Source of the DNA: Fluctibacter corallii
GTDB taxonomy: Bacteria > Pseudomonadota > Gammaproteobacteria > Enterobacterales > Alteromonadaceae
Direction of reading: 5' to 3'
Assembly (NCBI RefSeq): GCF_025751585.1
Contig: NZ_JAOWKX010000003.1
Span: forward strand, 262,323-326,322
Length of the DNA stretch: 64,000 nt
Both the position numbers and the translations under genes were made by a program. Positions 17,416-25,795 of the stretch are shown in pieces. Under the pieces are notes generated by a model. The model saw only the letters and a list, made by a program, of their open reading frames with translations. It did not search any database and was not told the DNA's origin. Each line of letters opens with the position of its first letter. Position 1 is the first letter of the stretch.

Positions 17416-18687
17416 ATGCAAATTGAGCAATCTATGCACCCTTCTAGCAACACAGGAGGTCACGATTACCGCCTACCATTGGCGATTCTCACTTCGCTGT
17501 TTTTTATGTGGGGGTTTATTACCAGCCTGAATGACATTCTTATTCCCCATTTAAAGGCCGTGTTTTCCCTAAATTATTTTCAAGCGATGGCTGTAAATCT
17601 CGCCTTTTTTGGTGCCTATGCATTGGTGTCTTATCCTGCGGGTGCACTGGTAAAGCGCATTGGTTACCAAAATGGTATCGTGACAGGATTGGCCATTGCG
17701 GCAACAGGGTGCGTGATCTTCGCGTCAGCTGCAGACATTCAACGCTATGCCGTATTTTTAATTGCATTGTTTGTACTGGCATCAGGCATTACCGTACTTC
17801 AGGTGGCGGCGAATCCTTATGTGACTAAATTAGGCGAACCATCGACTGCATCAAGCCGATTGACCATGACGCAAGCATTTAATTCATTAGGTACAACCGT
17901 TGCACCTTCTTTTGGGGCAATATTGATATTGTCTGTCGCGGCGGTGTCGTCTGCCGAATTGGCATTGATGACTGACGTGGAGTTAGCACAATATAATATC
18001 GAGCGCGCTCAAGCCGTAAAGTTGCCTTACTACATGTTAGCGAGTGTACTCGCGATGCTGGCTGTTATATTTAAACTTATTCACCTTCCTACCATTGTTT
18101 CTGAGCTGACTGAAACCCGAGCCGACAACGACAGCATCTGGAAACATAAACACTTGGTATTGGGTGTTGTAGCAATCTTTGTTTACGTTGGCGCAGAAGT
18201 GGCGATCGGGAGCTTTTTGGTAAACTTTATTATGGATCCCGCTATTGGCAATATGGAAGAAGCAGAAGCGGCGCATTATGTGACGTGGTACTGGGGCGGG
18301 GCAATGGTAGGACGCTTTATCGGTGCGGCTGTTATGTTCAAAGTCGCGGCTAACCGGGTGCTGATTTTTAATAGCGTGGGAGCTACATGTGCGGTGATCT
18401 TTACTATCATGCTAGATGGGCAAGCAGCGATGATTTCGATTCTGATTGTGGGTTTGTTTAATTCTATTATGTTCCCCACCATTTTTAGTTTGGCGATTCA
18501 ACGATTAGGCGCATTATCAAGCCAAGGTTCGGGGTTATTGTGTGTTGCCATTGTCGGTGGCGCACTTATTCCGCTCATTCAAGGCGCGCTGGCCGATCAA
18601 ATCGGTATTCAAATGGCCTTTTTTATCCCTGCTTTGTGTTATCTATATATCGCTTGGTACGGCGCAAAAGGGCACCGTCCAGCATAG
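17416..18687 (+). CDS. FucP/GluP-type MFS sugar transporter
   Basis: 423 residues and about twelve membrane segments. The opening PLAILTSLFFMWGFITSLNDILIPHLK followed by FGAYALVSYPAGALVKRIGYQNGI, and the later SIMFPTIFSLAIQRLG with GSGLLCVAIVGGALIPLIQGALAD, are hallmarks of the fucose/glucose-galactose H+ symporters (FucP, GluP). It starts 20 bp after the GH3 stop and is the last gene of the operon. With GH3 releasing glucose in the periplasm, glucose is the most likely substrate. A short palindrome AGGCTAGCCT follows the stop, but no convincing terminator; the convergent creA gene ends 33 bp away. Confidence 0.92.
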   Translation: MQIEQSMHPSSNTGGHDYRLPLAILTSLFFMWGFITSLNDILIPHLKAVFSLNYFQAMAVNLAFFGAYALVSYPAGALVKRIGYQNGIVTGLAIAATGCVIFASAADIQRYAVFLIALFVLASGITVLQVAANPYVTKLGEPSTASSRLTMTQAFNSLGTTVAPSFGAILILSVAAVSSAELALMTDVELAQYNIERAQAVKLPYYMLASVLAMLAVIFKLIHLPTIVSELTETRADNDSIWKHKHLVLGVVAIFVYVGAEVAIGSFLVNFIMDPAIGNMEEAEAAHYVTWYWGGAMVGRFIGAAVMFKVAANRVLIFNSVGATCAVIFTIMLDGQAAMISILIVGLFNSIMFPTIFSLAIQRLGALSSQGSGLLCVAIVGGALIPLIQGALADQIGIQMAFFIPALCYLYIAWYGAKGHRPA

Positions 18688-18720
18688 TATTGTGTGGCAG
18701 TCTCATTAGGCTAGCCTATC

Positions 18721-19194
18721 TTAGTTCTTGCCAGTGTGCGTTGAGTACGCTGGCGTTCCCCATAGCGGCACAGTTGACAGGCTATGTTTGAAACTGCCAG
18801 ATGTTTCTTTAGTGGAATAGGACAAGTAAATTAATGTTTGGTTTTCCTGATCAAAGATACGTCTGACTTTCATAGATTTGAAAAAAACGCTTTTTGATTT
18901 GGTGAATACCGTTTCGCCTGCATCTGATGTATCAATGTTCGCGAGCATTTCTGGGGTAATAGGCCCCGTTTGACGACAGGCAATAGAACTGTCAGAAGGG
19001 TCGGATAAACTTAAATCAGCTTCAATACTTGCTACATGACAAGTCACGCCAGTGACCACGGGATCGATCAGCGAGTTAATTTTGATGTCTTTGGTGGTAA
19101 ATAACCCCAGCGATACATCGCCTACTTCATTGCTGTCGCATCCTGAAAGTGTTAATGCGCCCAGTAAAACTAATGCTGTTGATTGAATTTTCAT
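18721..19194 (-). CDS. creA: CreA family protein, predicted lipoprotein
   Basis: 157 residues from the ATG at 19194; a GTG three codons earlier is also possible. The middle and C-terminus match CreA closely as I recall it: DIKINSLIDPVVTGVTCHVAS, then SSIACRQTGPITPEM, GETVFTKSKSVFFKSMKVRRIFD, LIYLSYSTKETSGSFKHSLSTVPLWG. CreA is a periplasmic protein of unknown function, named for its place in the E. coli creABCD operon. Here creBCD are absent and the N-terminus ends in LTLSGC, a lipobox, whereas E. coli CreA has an ordinary signal peptide. It stands alone between the sugar operon and a binding-protein-like gene. Confidence 0.85.
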   Translation of the reverse strand: MKIQSTALVLLGALTLSGCDSNEVGDVSLGLFTTKDIKINSLIDPVVTGVTCHVASIEADLSLSDPSDSSIACRQTGPITPEMLANIDTSDAGETVFTKSKSVFFKSMKVRRIFDQENQTLIYLSYSTKETSGSFKHSLSTVPLWGTPAYSTHTGKN

Positions 19195-19449
19195 GTAAGC
19201 CACGTCTTCGGAGTCCTATAACCGATTGATTTTATGAAGTGAGTATGAGGGCGGAATCCAAGATACGCAATACATACACACAACATAGAGCATTCCAATC
19301 GCTTATCGAACTTTTTCAGTATTTGTAAAAACAACGTACGACACTACACTTATTGCATCAATTCGTTCCCGCTCAACAAATAGTAAAAACGGGGCTTAGA
19401 GAGTGCGCGATTGCGAAACGTTGTGAGTACTAACCAGATAAACGATAAG

Positions 19450-20388
19450 ATGAAAGGAATATCCACGCGAAGCAAGCGATGGCGGCTAATTGCGTTTATT
19501 TTTCTGTATTCAACTTACGCACACGCCAGCGTTAACTCTGCTACAAAGCATCCAGATATCATTCAGCCTAATCCTATGCCTAAAACCATTGTGAGAATTG
19601 CGCCTCCGGGGACGCCAAATTTGACCCATGAGTATTTTCAAACACTGTTAGAAATGGCACTTCGAAATACGGTTGATGAATTTGGTGAGTTTGAAATCCA
19701 CCATGCGGCAACGCATTATTTGCAGTCTGAGGCGGCTAACTACCTCAGGCGAGGTAAAGAGGTCGATGTTATTTGGGTCATGACATCACAAAAGCAAGAG
19801 GCGCAACTCGCCCCGATTCGAATTCCTCTGTTCAAAGGGTTGTTGGGTTACCGCGTACCGGTTGTACAATCGAAGAACCATGATATTTTTGCGCATGTCT
19901 CTGGCTTTGCCGAATTGATGTCGTTTACTGCGGGGCAGGGCATAGATTGGCCTGACACAGAAATTATGGCTTACAATGGCCTGACTGTTGTAGGTATTAG
20001 TCATTATGCGGACATCTATACTTTACTAGTTAATGGCAAAATTGACTATTATCCGAGAGGAATTATCGAAGTCTGGAAAGAGCTTGAATCAGTTGCACCT
20101 GAAGGTGTCACCGTCGACCCATACATTTTGTTACAGTATCGCGCGCCTCTGTATTTTTTCGTTCACCCAGACAACCACGTTCTCATAGAACGTCTTACCA
20201 AAGGCTTATTATTAGCCATTGAGCGTGGCGAGTTTGATGAATGGTTTTACGCATTTTTCCGCGTTGACGATATTCTCAACCGTTTGAATATAGCAAATCG
20301 TAAAATCATTCTGATTGAAAATCCTCAATTAACCCCAATGACTCCTACAGATGAAAAATTTTGGCTCGATCCTGATAATTACGATTAA
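19450..20388 (+). CDS. Periplasmic substrate-binding-protein-like protein
   Basis: 312 residues from the ATG at 19450; a longer TTG start at 19411 would place 13 polar residues before the signal peptide. A signal peptide is seen (RWRLIAFIFLYSTYAHA, cleavage before SVNS). The mature part has the alternating strand/helix pattern of a type II periplasmic binding fold (YLRRGKEVDVIWVMTS; LTVVGISHYADIYTLLVNGKIDYYPRG; PLYFFVHPDNHVLIERLTKGLLLAIERGEFDEWF), like SBP_bac_3-type solute-binding domains. No transporter permease or ATPase lies nearby, so it may be an orphan sensor or scavenging protein. The ligand is unknown. The 255 bp upstream of the start hold no gene that I can see. Confidence 0.65.
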   Translation: MKGISTRSKRWRLIAFIFLYSTYAHASVNSATKHPDIIQPNPMPKTIVRIAPPGTPNLTHEYFQTLLEMALRNTVDEFGEFEIHHAATHYLQSEAANYLRRGKEVDVIWVMTSQKQEAQLAPIRIPLFKGLLGYRVPVVQSKNHDIFAHVSGFAELMSFTAGQGIDWPDTEIMAYNGLTVVGISHYADIYTLLVNGKIDYYPRGIIEVWKELESVAPEGVTVDPYILLQYRAPLYFFVHPDNHVLIERLTKGLLLAIERGEFDEWFYAFFRVDDILNRLNIANRKIILIENPQLTPMTPTDEKFWLDPDNYD

Positions 20389-20465
20389 CGTACAGTGATA
20401 ATGATGAGCATATTCAATGCGTGGTTTTTCAATCATCGCGCACTATTTTCAGTAAGGAATTAACA

Positions 20466-21518
20466 ATGGAATATAACCCGCTAGGTAGCAGCGGCCTCAA
20501 GGTGTCTCGTGTGTGTTTAGGCAGCATGACGTGGGGAACACAAAATAATCAGCGCGAAGCAAATGAACAAATCGAATATGCGATTTCTCAAGGCGTGAAT
20601 TTTATTGATACGGCTGAGATGTACTCTATTCCGCCCGACGCAGAATCATATGGTAAAACCGAGACAATCATTGGAAACTGGTTGGCAGAGAATGTGGCGC
20701 AGCGAGAGCAGTTGGTGTTGGCAACTAAAATTGCAGGCCCTGGCCTTGATTATATTCGTGGAGGAGAAAAAATCACCGCAGAGGGCGTAAAGCAGGCGGT
20801 TGATGCCTCACTTAAACGTCTACAAACGGACTATATCGATGTATATCAGCTGCACTGGCCAAATCGCACCACGCCGCATTTTGGTAAACATGCAGTCGGC
20901 CATGTAACTTTTTCTGATGCGTCGTCAGAGCAAGAAGTGGAAGGCATGTTGGATATTCTTAATGGGTTAGATGCGTGCATTAAAGCCGGAAAAATTCGTC
21001 ACTGGGGTTTGTCAGATGATACCCCTTGGGGCATTAGTCAGTATTTACGATTGGCTGAAAAGCACAGTTTGCCAAAGATGGTATCTATTCAAAATGAATT
21101 TAGTTTAGTGCATACCAAAGACTGGCCATACTTGATAGAGCAATGTATTCACGATGATATTGCATACTTGCCGTGGTCTCCGTTGGCGGGTGGCATGCTC
21201 AGTGGAAAGTACCTCAAAGGCGCACGCCCTGCGGGCAGTCGTTGGACAATGAGTCAAAGAATGGGATTATTCCGCAACACGCCACAATCTGAAGCCGCGA
21301 CGACGGCGTATGTTAAATTAGCCAGTAAAAATCATATGAGTGCCGCTCAACTTGCTTTAGCGTGGTGTAATCAGGTAGATGGTGTGACGTCTACCATTAT
21401 TGGCGCGACATCCATGGCGCAATTGAAAGAAAACATTACGGCGTTTGAAAGCCCGCTAAGTGAAGATGTGCTGCAAGACGTTCAAGGAATACTCGCGACT
21501 TATCCTGTTCCTTACTAA
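20466..21518 (+). CDS. tas: Aldo/keto reductase, Tas-like
   Basis: 350 residues from the ATG at 20466, with TAAGGA upstream. It reads as a full-length relative of E. coli Tas: MEYNPLGSSGLKVSRVCLGSMTWG, FIDTAEMYSIPPDAESYGKTE (catalytic Asp and Tyr of the family), SLKRLQTDYIDVYQLHWPNR, KIRHWGLSDDT, and a C-terminal nucleotide-binding stretch around STIIGATSMAQLKENI. NADPH-dependent reduction of carbonyl substrates is the family role. Tas itself was found as a suppressor of tyrosine auxotrophy in starvation, and its true substrate is unclear. It is followed by a 9 bp hairpin and appears to be a single-gene unit. Confidence 0.88.
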   Translation: MEYNPLGSSGLKVSRVCLGSMTWGTQNNQREANEQIEYAISQGVNFIDTAEMYSIPPDAESYGKTETIIGNWLAENVAQREQLVLATKIAGPGLDYIRGGEKITAEGVKQAVDASLKRLQTDYIDVYQLHWPNRTTPHFGKHAVGHVTFSDASSEQEVEGMLDILNGLDACIKAGKIRHWGLSDDTPWGISQYLRLAEKHSLPKMVSIQNEFSLVHTKDWPYLIEQCIHDDIAYLPWSPLAGGMLSGKYLKGARPAGSRWTMSQRMGLFRNTPQSEAATTAYVKLASKNHMSAAQLALAWCNQVDGVTSTIIGATSMAQLKENITAFESPLSEDVLQDVQGILATYPVPY

Positions 21519-21525
21519 CCTTAGT

Positions 21526-21546
21526 GTCCGGCATGGTATGCCGGAC
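21526..21546 (+). terminator. Hairpin after the aldo/keto reductase gene
   Basis: A perfect 9 bp inverted repeat (GTCCGGCAT / ATGCCGGAC) with a 3-base loop, 7 bp after the stop codon. The following sequence (TGTGTTTC) is only moderately T-rich, so it is a probable rather than certain intrinsic terminator. Confidence 0.6.
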
Positions 21547-21634
21547 TGTGTTTCAAACGCCTTTTATCGTTATTTCATAGCAATCATGCTTCAACAAAAG
21601 CATTGTGATTGAGAATGATGATATCCACACTTTT

Positions 21635-21663
21635 TTGTTGACTTTTTAATCGGCTTCTAGCAT
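21635..21663 (+). promoter_or_regulatory. Putative promoter of the MATE leader transcript
   Basis: TTGTTG (21635-21640), a 17 bp spacer, and TAGCAT (21658-21663). Transcription starting near 21670 would give a leader of about 330 nt before the MATE start codon, containing the small ORF at 21696. Confidence 0.4.
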
Positions 21664-21695
21664 GCTCAAACCATAACGTTAACTGGAGCAGATCA

Positions 21696-21779
21696 ATGAA
21701 CAAGTCAATCCTCTGTATCACCTCTGATATTGTCTGCTGTCAGCCAGTTGCGTTTATGTCTAAGCATCTCACTAAGTAA
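21696..21779 (+). CDS. Putative 27-residue leader peptide upstream of the MATE exporter
   Basis: An ATG-to-TAA frame of 27 codons beginning MNKSILCITSDIVCC, preceded at good spacing by GGAG (AACTGGAGCAGATCA). It ends 218 bp before the MATE start. Codons 13 to 15 (GTC TGC TG) form one arm of a perfect 8 bp complementarity with 21806-21813, which can pair alternatively further downstream. This is the geometry of a ribosome-controlled attenuator. The peptide resembles nothing I recognise, and it may simply be a chance ORF. Confidence 0.4.
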   Translation: MNKSILCITSDIVCCQPVAFMSKHLTK

Positions 21780-21826
21780 AACTAGCTTTAAACGCACAAT
21801 GTGTTCAGCAGACTGAGTCGGGTCTG
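21732..21826 (+). promoter_or_regulatory. Candidate alternative RNA structures in the MATE leader
   Basis: GTCTGCTG at 21732-21739 can pair perfectly with CAGCAGAC at 21806-21813. The same CAGAC (21809-21813) can instead pair with GTCTG at 21822-21826 across an 8-base loop. A third small hairpin (CTGAC/GTCAG, 21854-21866) follows a run of six Ts. The two first pairings exclude each other. No known riboswitch core was recognised in 21780-21997. Confidence 0.35.
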
Positions 21827-21997
21827 AGGGATTTCGTGTACGTCTCTTTTTTCCTGACATTGTCAGCGGAACGCTATCTCATTTAATCGTTTTCAATTTT
21901 ATCCCAAGATCAATGGGCCTTACTGATAACGCGATCACTCGCTCTGGTTGTTGATTCGGGGAAAACGATGCATTTTATGGACGAAGAGGAAAAGGTT

Positions 21998-23419
21998 ATG
22001 ACGCAAGCTCATACCAAAAAACGGCAATTTTTTACATTGTTCAAACAAGCCCTAAAAGGGGATGCAAAACACGATTTTACCCAAGGTTCAATCGGCATTG
22101 CCGCGTTTTTATTGGCCGTACCTATGGTACTGGAAATGGCGATGGAATCGGTTTTTGCCATCGTAGATATCTTTTTTGTTGCTTCATTGGGATTTGAAGC
22201 GGTCGCGGTTGTTGGACTCACTGAAGCGGTGCTCACCATTTTATATGCTATCGCTATTGGCTTGAGTATGGGAGTGACGGCACTTGTGTCTCGACGCATT
22301 GGCGAAAAAGACATTGAGGGCGCAAATCGCGTTGCGGCAGCTGCGCTGTGGGTGGGCTTTTCAGCGGCCTTCGGAATCGCTTTACTAGGTTGGTTTTATG
22401 CAGAAGATATTCTTTCGTTAATGGGAGCAACTGAGTCGGTTAAAGCGTTAGGTGTCGACTACACCACGATTATGATGTGCGGCTCTATCAGTATTTTATA
22501 CCTGTTTATTATCAATGCTATCTTTCGTGGGGCTGGCGATCCTGCTATCGCAATGCGCTCCTTATGGCTTGCCAATGGGATTAATATTGTACTCGACCCT
22601 ATTTTGATTTTCGGGATCGGGCCTTTCCCAGAGATGGGCGTGACGGGCGCAGCGGTGGCTACCACCATTGGACGAGGCGTAGGTGTGCTCTACCAACTTT
22701 ATCACTTGCGTGGTGAGCTAAGTGGTGGAGCAACTCGGATTGCCCTGCGTATGACGCATCTTGTTCCTAAATGGAATGACATTCATGCACTTTTGAAGGT
22801 CTCTGCGGGCGGAATAATGCAATTCCTCATTGCGACGGCCAGTTGGGTATTGCTGGTGCGAATTGTCTCTCAATTCGGCAGTGCCGCGGTGGCGGGCTAT
22901 ACCATAGCGATTCGGGTGATTATGTTTACTATTTTGCCCGCTTGGGGGTTAAGTAATGCAGCAGCAACGTTGGTAGGTCAAAACCTTGGTGCGGGGCAAC
23001 CTGAACGCGCCGAAAAATCAGTGTGGCGTGTTGCATGGTATAACGTGTATTTTTTGGTTGGCGTAGCGATTATCTTTATTGTGTTCGCGCCTAATATCAT
23101 TGGCCTGTTTACCGATGACAAAGAGGTGGCCATGTATGGCATTTCTTGTTTGCGGTTTATTAGCTATGGATATGGATTTTATGGATTGGGCATGATCATT
23201 GTGCAGGCGTTTAACGGCGCTGGCGATACGATGACGCCCACCAAAATAAACTTCTTTTGTTACTGGGTACTGCAAATACCGCTGGCGTATACGCTAGCAA
23301 ATGTGTTCGCTTTTGGGCCCGATGGTGTATTTTTGGCGATTACGTTAGCCGAATCTTTGTTGGCCGTGGTAGGCATCATCCTTTTTAGGCGTGGTGGCTG
23401 GAAGACCAAGATGATTTAA
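21998..23419 (+). CDS. MATE-family multidrug/cation exporter
   Basis: 473 residues from the ATG at 21998, chosen because AGAGGAAAAGG stands right before it; an in-frame ATG at 21968 is also preceded by GGGG and cannot be excluded. About twelve membrane segments. MATE features are the N-terminal LLAVPMVLEMAMESVFAIVDIFFVASLGFEAVAVVGLTEAV, the internal duplication, and SNAAATLVGQNLGAGQPERAEKSVW. Such proteins expel cationic drugs or metabolites using Na+ or H+ gradients. It is preceded by a leader of about 330 nt with a small ORF and followed by a strong terminator, so is a single-gene unit. The substrate is unknown. Confidence 0.92.
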   Translation: MTQAHTKKRQFFTLFKQALKGDAKHDFTQGSIGIAAFLLAVPMVLEMAMESVFAIVDIFFVASLGFEAVAVVGLTEAVLTILYAIAIGLSMGVTALVSRRIGEKDIEGANRVAAAALWVGFSAAFGIALLGWFYAEDILSLMGATESVKALGVDYTTIMMCGSISILYLFIINAIFRGAGDPAIAMRSLWLANGINIVLDPILIFGIGPFPEMGVTGAAVATTIGRGVGVLYQLYHLRGELSGGATRIALRMTHLVPKWNDIHALLKVSAGGIMQFLIATASWVLLVRIVSQFGSAAVAGYTIAIRVIMFTILPAWGLSNAAATLVGQNLGAGQPERAEKSVWRVAWYNVYFLVGVAIIFIVFAPNIIGLFTDDKEVAMYGISCLRFISYGYGFYGLGMIIVQAFNGAGDTMTPTKINFFCYWVLQIPLAYTLANVFAFGPDGVFLAITLAESLLAVVGIILFRRGGWKTKMI

Positions 23420-23500
23420 CGTGGTGTTAGCCAGTCAAATGATGCCTGAAAGATGGAGCATGCAATTTGTGACATCCATGCACGGAGGCAAATAACGTAA

Positions 23501-23529
23501 ACAGGAGACAATTTGTCTCCTGTTTTTTT
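23501..23529 (+). terminator. Strong intrinsic terminator of the MATE gene
   Basis: A perfect 10 bp stem (ACAGGAGACA / TGTCTCCTGT) with a 3-base loop and a run of seven Ts. It lies about 80 bp after the MATE stop. Confidence 0.92.
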
Positions 23530-23561
23530 AAGGGTATTCATCTATCATAAGCAAGGCCTAT

Positions 23562-23689
23562 ACGCGTCTTCGCGTGTTTTATTGCACGGCTGACTGCCAC
23601 ACTTAATCCTTTTCAAAATTAAGATTCTTTAGATACTGGGTGATCTAACCGTCGGGGGTTGCGGTACCAATTGATTCTAAGTGAATCAG
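23562..23689 (+). other. Remaining intergenic region before the DJ-1/PfpI gene, with two small hairpins
   Basis: The 315 bp between MATE and the next gene hold the terminator above and two weaker structures. One is ACGCG/CGCGT (23562-23575) followed by GTTTTATT. The other is TGATTC/GAATCA (23672-23688) followed by a T-rich CTTTCTTTTT. The second lies about 45 bp before the next start codon and could act as an attenuator or a protein-binding site. No gene was seen here. Confidence 0.3.
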
Positions 23690-23734
23690 CTTTCTTTTTA
23701 GAACAAACGAAAGACCAACCCGAAGGAGCGTTAT

Positions 23735-24415
23735 ATGAATATTTTAATGGTACTCACTTCCCACGAAGAATTAGGCGATACGGGAGAAAAAACGGGATTC
23801 TGGCTTGAAGAATTTGCTGCACCCTATTATCGGCTGCTCGATGCTGGCGCAAATATCACATTGGTGTCAGTAAAAGGTGGTCAGCCGCCTTTAGATCCAA
23901 AAAGTGATAGCGATGATGCGCAAACTGACGATACGCAACGCTTTAAAAATGACGAGTCAGCTCAAGCTCACCTTGCAAATACAGCGACTCTGTCCAGTGT
24001 GAGCGCTGATGAATTTGACGCTGTGTTTTATCCTGGCGGTCATGGTCCGCTATGGGATTTGACCAACAATGCAGATTCCATTGCGCTGATTGAGTCTTTC
24101 ATCGCAGCCAATAAGCCTGTTGCAAGTGTCTGCCATGCGCCAGTCGTGTTACTAAATGCGACCGCACCCAATGGTGACGCATTAGTGAAAGGCAAGCAGG
24201 TAACGGGCTTTAGTAATTCAGAAGAGGAAGGTGTTGGGTTAACCGACGTAGTGCCTTTTTTGCTTGAGGATGCGCTCAAAGCAAAAGGAGGGCAATATCA
24301 GAAAAGTGATGATTGGCAAAGTTATGTGTTAGAAGATGGACTGATTATTACAGGGCAAAACCCAGCGTCATCTGCAGCAGCGGCAGAGGCGCTGTTAGAA
24401 AAGCTCAATAAATAG
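23735..24415 (+). CDS. DJ-1/PfpI-superfamily protein (type 1 glutamine amidotransferase-like)
   Basis: 226 residues, start fixed by GAAGGAG. The nucleophile elbow is VASVCHAPV with C133, and the preceding FDAVFYPGGHGPLWDL and following GKQVTGFSNSEEEGVGLTDVVPFLLEDAL are typical of the Hsp31/HchA-like branch. Members of this group act as glyoxalases or deglycases, holdases, or have unknown roles. The final segment LIITGQNPASSAAAAEALLEKL closes the fold. It has its own upstream region and is followed after 68 bp by the yihY-like gene. The specific activity cannot be read from the sequence. Confidence 0.88.
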   Translation: MNILMVLTSHEELGDTGEKTGFWLEEFAAPYYRLLDAGANITLVSVKGGQPPLDPKSDSDDAQTDDTQRFKNDESAQAHLANTATLSSVSADEFDAVFYPGGHGPLWDLTNNADSIALIESFIAANKPVASVCHAPVVLLNATAPNGDALVKGKQVTGFSNSEEEGVGLTDVVPFLLEDALKAKGGQYQKSDDWQSYVLEDGLIITGQNPASSAAAAEALLEKLNK

Positions 24416-24483
24416 CGTCATTACGCCATCAGCGCTAAGCTCATGTTACGTAGATTATTTTCGTGCTTTATTAACAGAACTGA

Positions 24484-25437
24484 ATGAAAACAGATAGCAG
24501 TTACCCTCGTGTTCGCTCACCTTTGGGGTTTTCCTTAGGTGAGTGGAAATCCATTGCTGTTCACTTGTTTAAACAGATTGGAAGCGACAATCTAACCTTG
24601 ATATCCGCGGGGGTCGCGTTTTACTTCTTACTGGCTATTTTTCCGATGATGGCGGCACTGGTGTCAGTGTATGGGCTGTTTGTAGATCCGCAGCAATTGT
24701 CTGATCAACTAACAAAGTTGGCTTTTGTGTTACCTCAAGAAAGTCGAGAAATACTGTTTACCCATTTGACCAAAATTGTGTCTGAGCCGCAATCTACGTT
24801 GTCAATTGGCGTGGTAATCAGTTTAGGTTTCTCGTTGTGGAGTGCGAGCAAAGGGGCGCAAGCGTTGGTTACCGCATGCAATATCACTTATAAAGAAAGC
24901 GAAAAGCGTGTGTTGTGGAAGGCGCTGATCGTCAGAATGGTACTCACTGGTGCTGCAGTCATGTTAATGGTTGCATCACTATTACTCATTGCTGTTGTGC
25001 CTGTCGTATTTAGCTTGGTTGGGTTGTCAGACACCTTTGAGCAAGTGGTACCCGTAGTGTCGTGGGGACTGCTCGCCTTGTGTTTTAACTTTGCGCTGGC
25101 TGCGCTTTATCGTTATGCCCCTCATCGCACCTCTCCTAAATGGCGTTGGGTCAGTTTTGGCTCGTTGTTAGCTACATTGTTATGGGGAATTGCCTCATAC
25201 GGATTCAGTATCTATGTTAAAGACTTTGCGCAATACAACGAAACGTACGGCTCACTCGGAGGCGTAATTATCTTATTGATGTGGCTTTATTTTACTGCGC
25301 TGATTATTCTGCTAGGTGCTGAGTGCAACAGTGTCATTGAACACCATACAGTGTCTGACAGTACACAAGGTAACACGAAACCTGTTGGAGAACGTGGCGC
25401 GGTTGTCGCAGACACATTACCCTCTGATAAGTCTTGA
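24484..25437 (+). CDS. YihY/BrkB-family inner-membrane protein
   Basis: 317 residues with about six membrane helices. The segment DNLTLISAGVAFYFLLAIFPMMAALVSVYGLF, the LWSASKGAQALVTACNITYKE stretch and LWGIASYGFSIYVKDFAQYNETYGSLGGVIILLMWLYFTALIILLGAECN are characteristic of the YihY (UPF0761/BrkB) family, once misnamed ribonuclease BN. The function is unclear, with roles in transport or envelope integrity suggested. The hydrophilic tail of about 35 residues is not conserved. Confidence 0.9.
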   Translation: MKTDSSYPRVRSPLGFSLGEWKSIAVHLFKQIGSDNLTLISAGVAFYFLLAIFPMMAALVSVYGLFVDPQQLSDQLTKLAFVLPQESREILFTHLTKIVSEPQSTLSIGVVISLGFSLWSASKGAQALVTACNITYKESEKRVLWKALIVRMVLTGAAVMLMVASLLLIAVVPVVFSLVGLSDTFEQVVPVVSWGLLALCFNFALAALYRYAPHRTSPKWRWVSFGSLLATLLWGIASYGFSIYVKDFAQYNETYGSLGGVIILLMWLYFTALIILLGAECNSVIEHHTVSDSTQGNTKPVGERGAVVADTLPSDKS

Positions 25438-25539
25438 TTTTTCCTCGTTTAAATCGTTTGGAACACAATTTGCTTTATCACAAGTGACAGACTACACCTT
25501 GGTAAGGTAGTCCTAAACTGAAACGACATGGAGATAATG

Positions 25540-25698
25540 ATGGATTTGATCAGGATTTTATTTGCTATTTTGCTTCCCCCTCTGGGTGTGTTTCTACAAG
25601 TGGGTATAGGCGGGGCTTTTTGGCTAAACATTTTACTTACCTTGTTGGGGTACATTCCCGGAATTGTTCATGCTGTCTGGATTATTGCTAAGCGCTAA
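25540..25698 (+). CDS. Pmp3/YqaE-family small membrane peptide (52 residues)
   Basis: A 52-residue frame beginning MDLIRILFAILLPPLGVFLQ and ending in VWIIAKR, preceded by GGAG six bases before the ATG at 25540; a second ATG directly before it is too close to the ribosome site. It has two membrane helices. The LLPPLGVFLQVG motif and the NILLTLLGYIPGIVHAVWII second helix are diagnostic of the Pmp3/UPF0057 family, which affects membrane potential and is often salt- or cold-induced. It lies alone between yihY and the DUF748-like gene. Confidence 0.88.
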   Translation: MDLIRILFAILLPPLGVFLQVGIGGAFWLNILLTLLGYIPGIVHAVWIIAKR

Positions 25699-25795
25699 AT
25701 ATACGCCTGTTTGAACTGTCGGGTGCTGGTGGGTAGTTTTTACCTGAAGCACCTGAAAGTTCTTCAGGCTGAGTAATATACCCATGGAGGCGTGA

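Noticed and set aside
21780..21997. Known riboswitch in the MATE leader (guanidine or similar)
   Set aside because: The conserved cores of guanidine and other exporter-linked riboswitches, as far as I remember them, are absent, so only the leader-peptide idea is kept.
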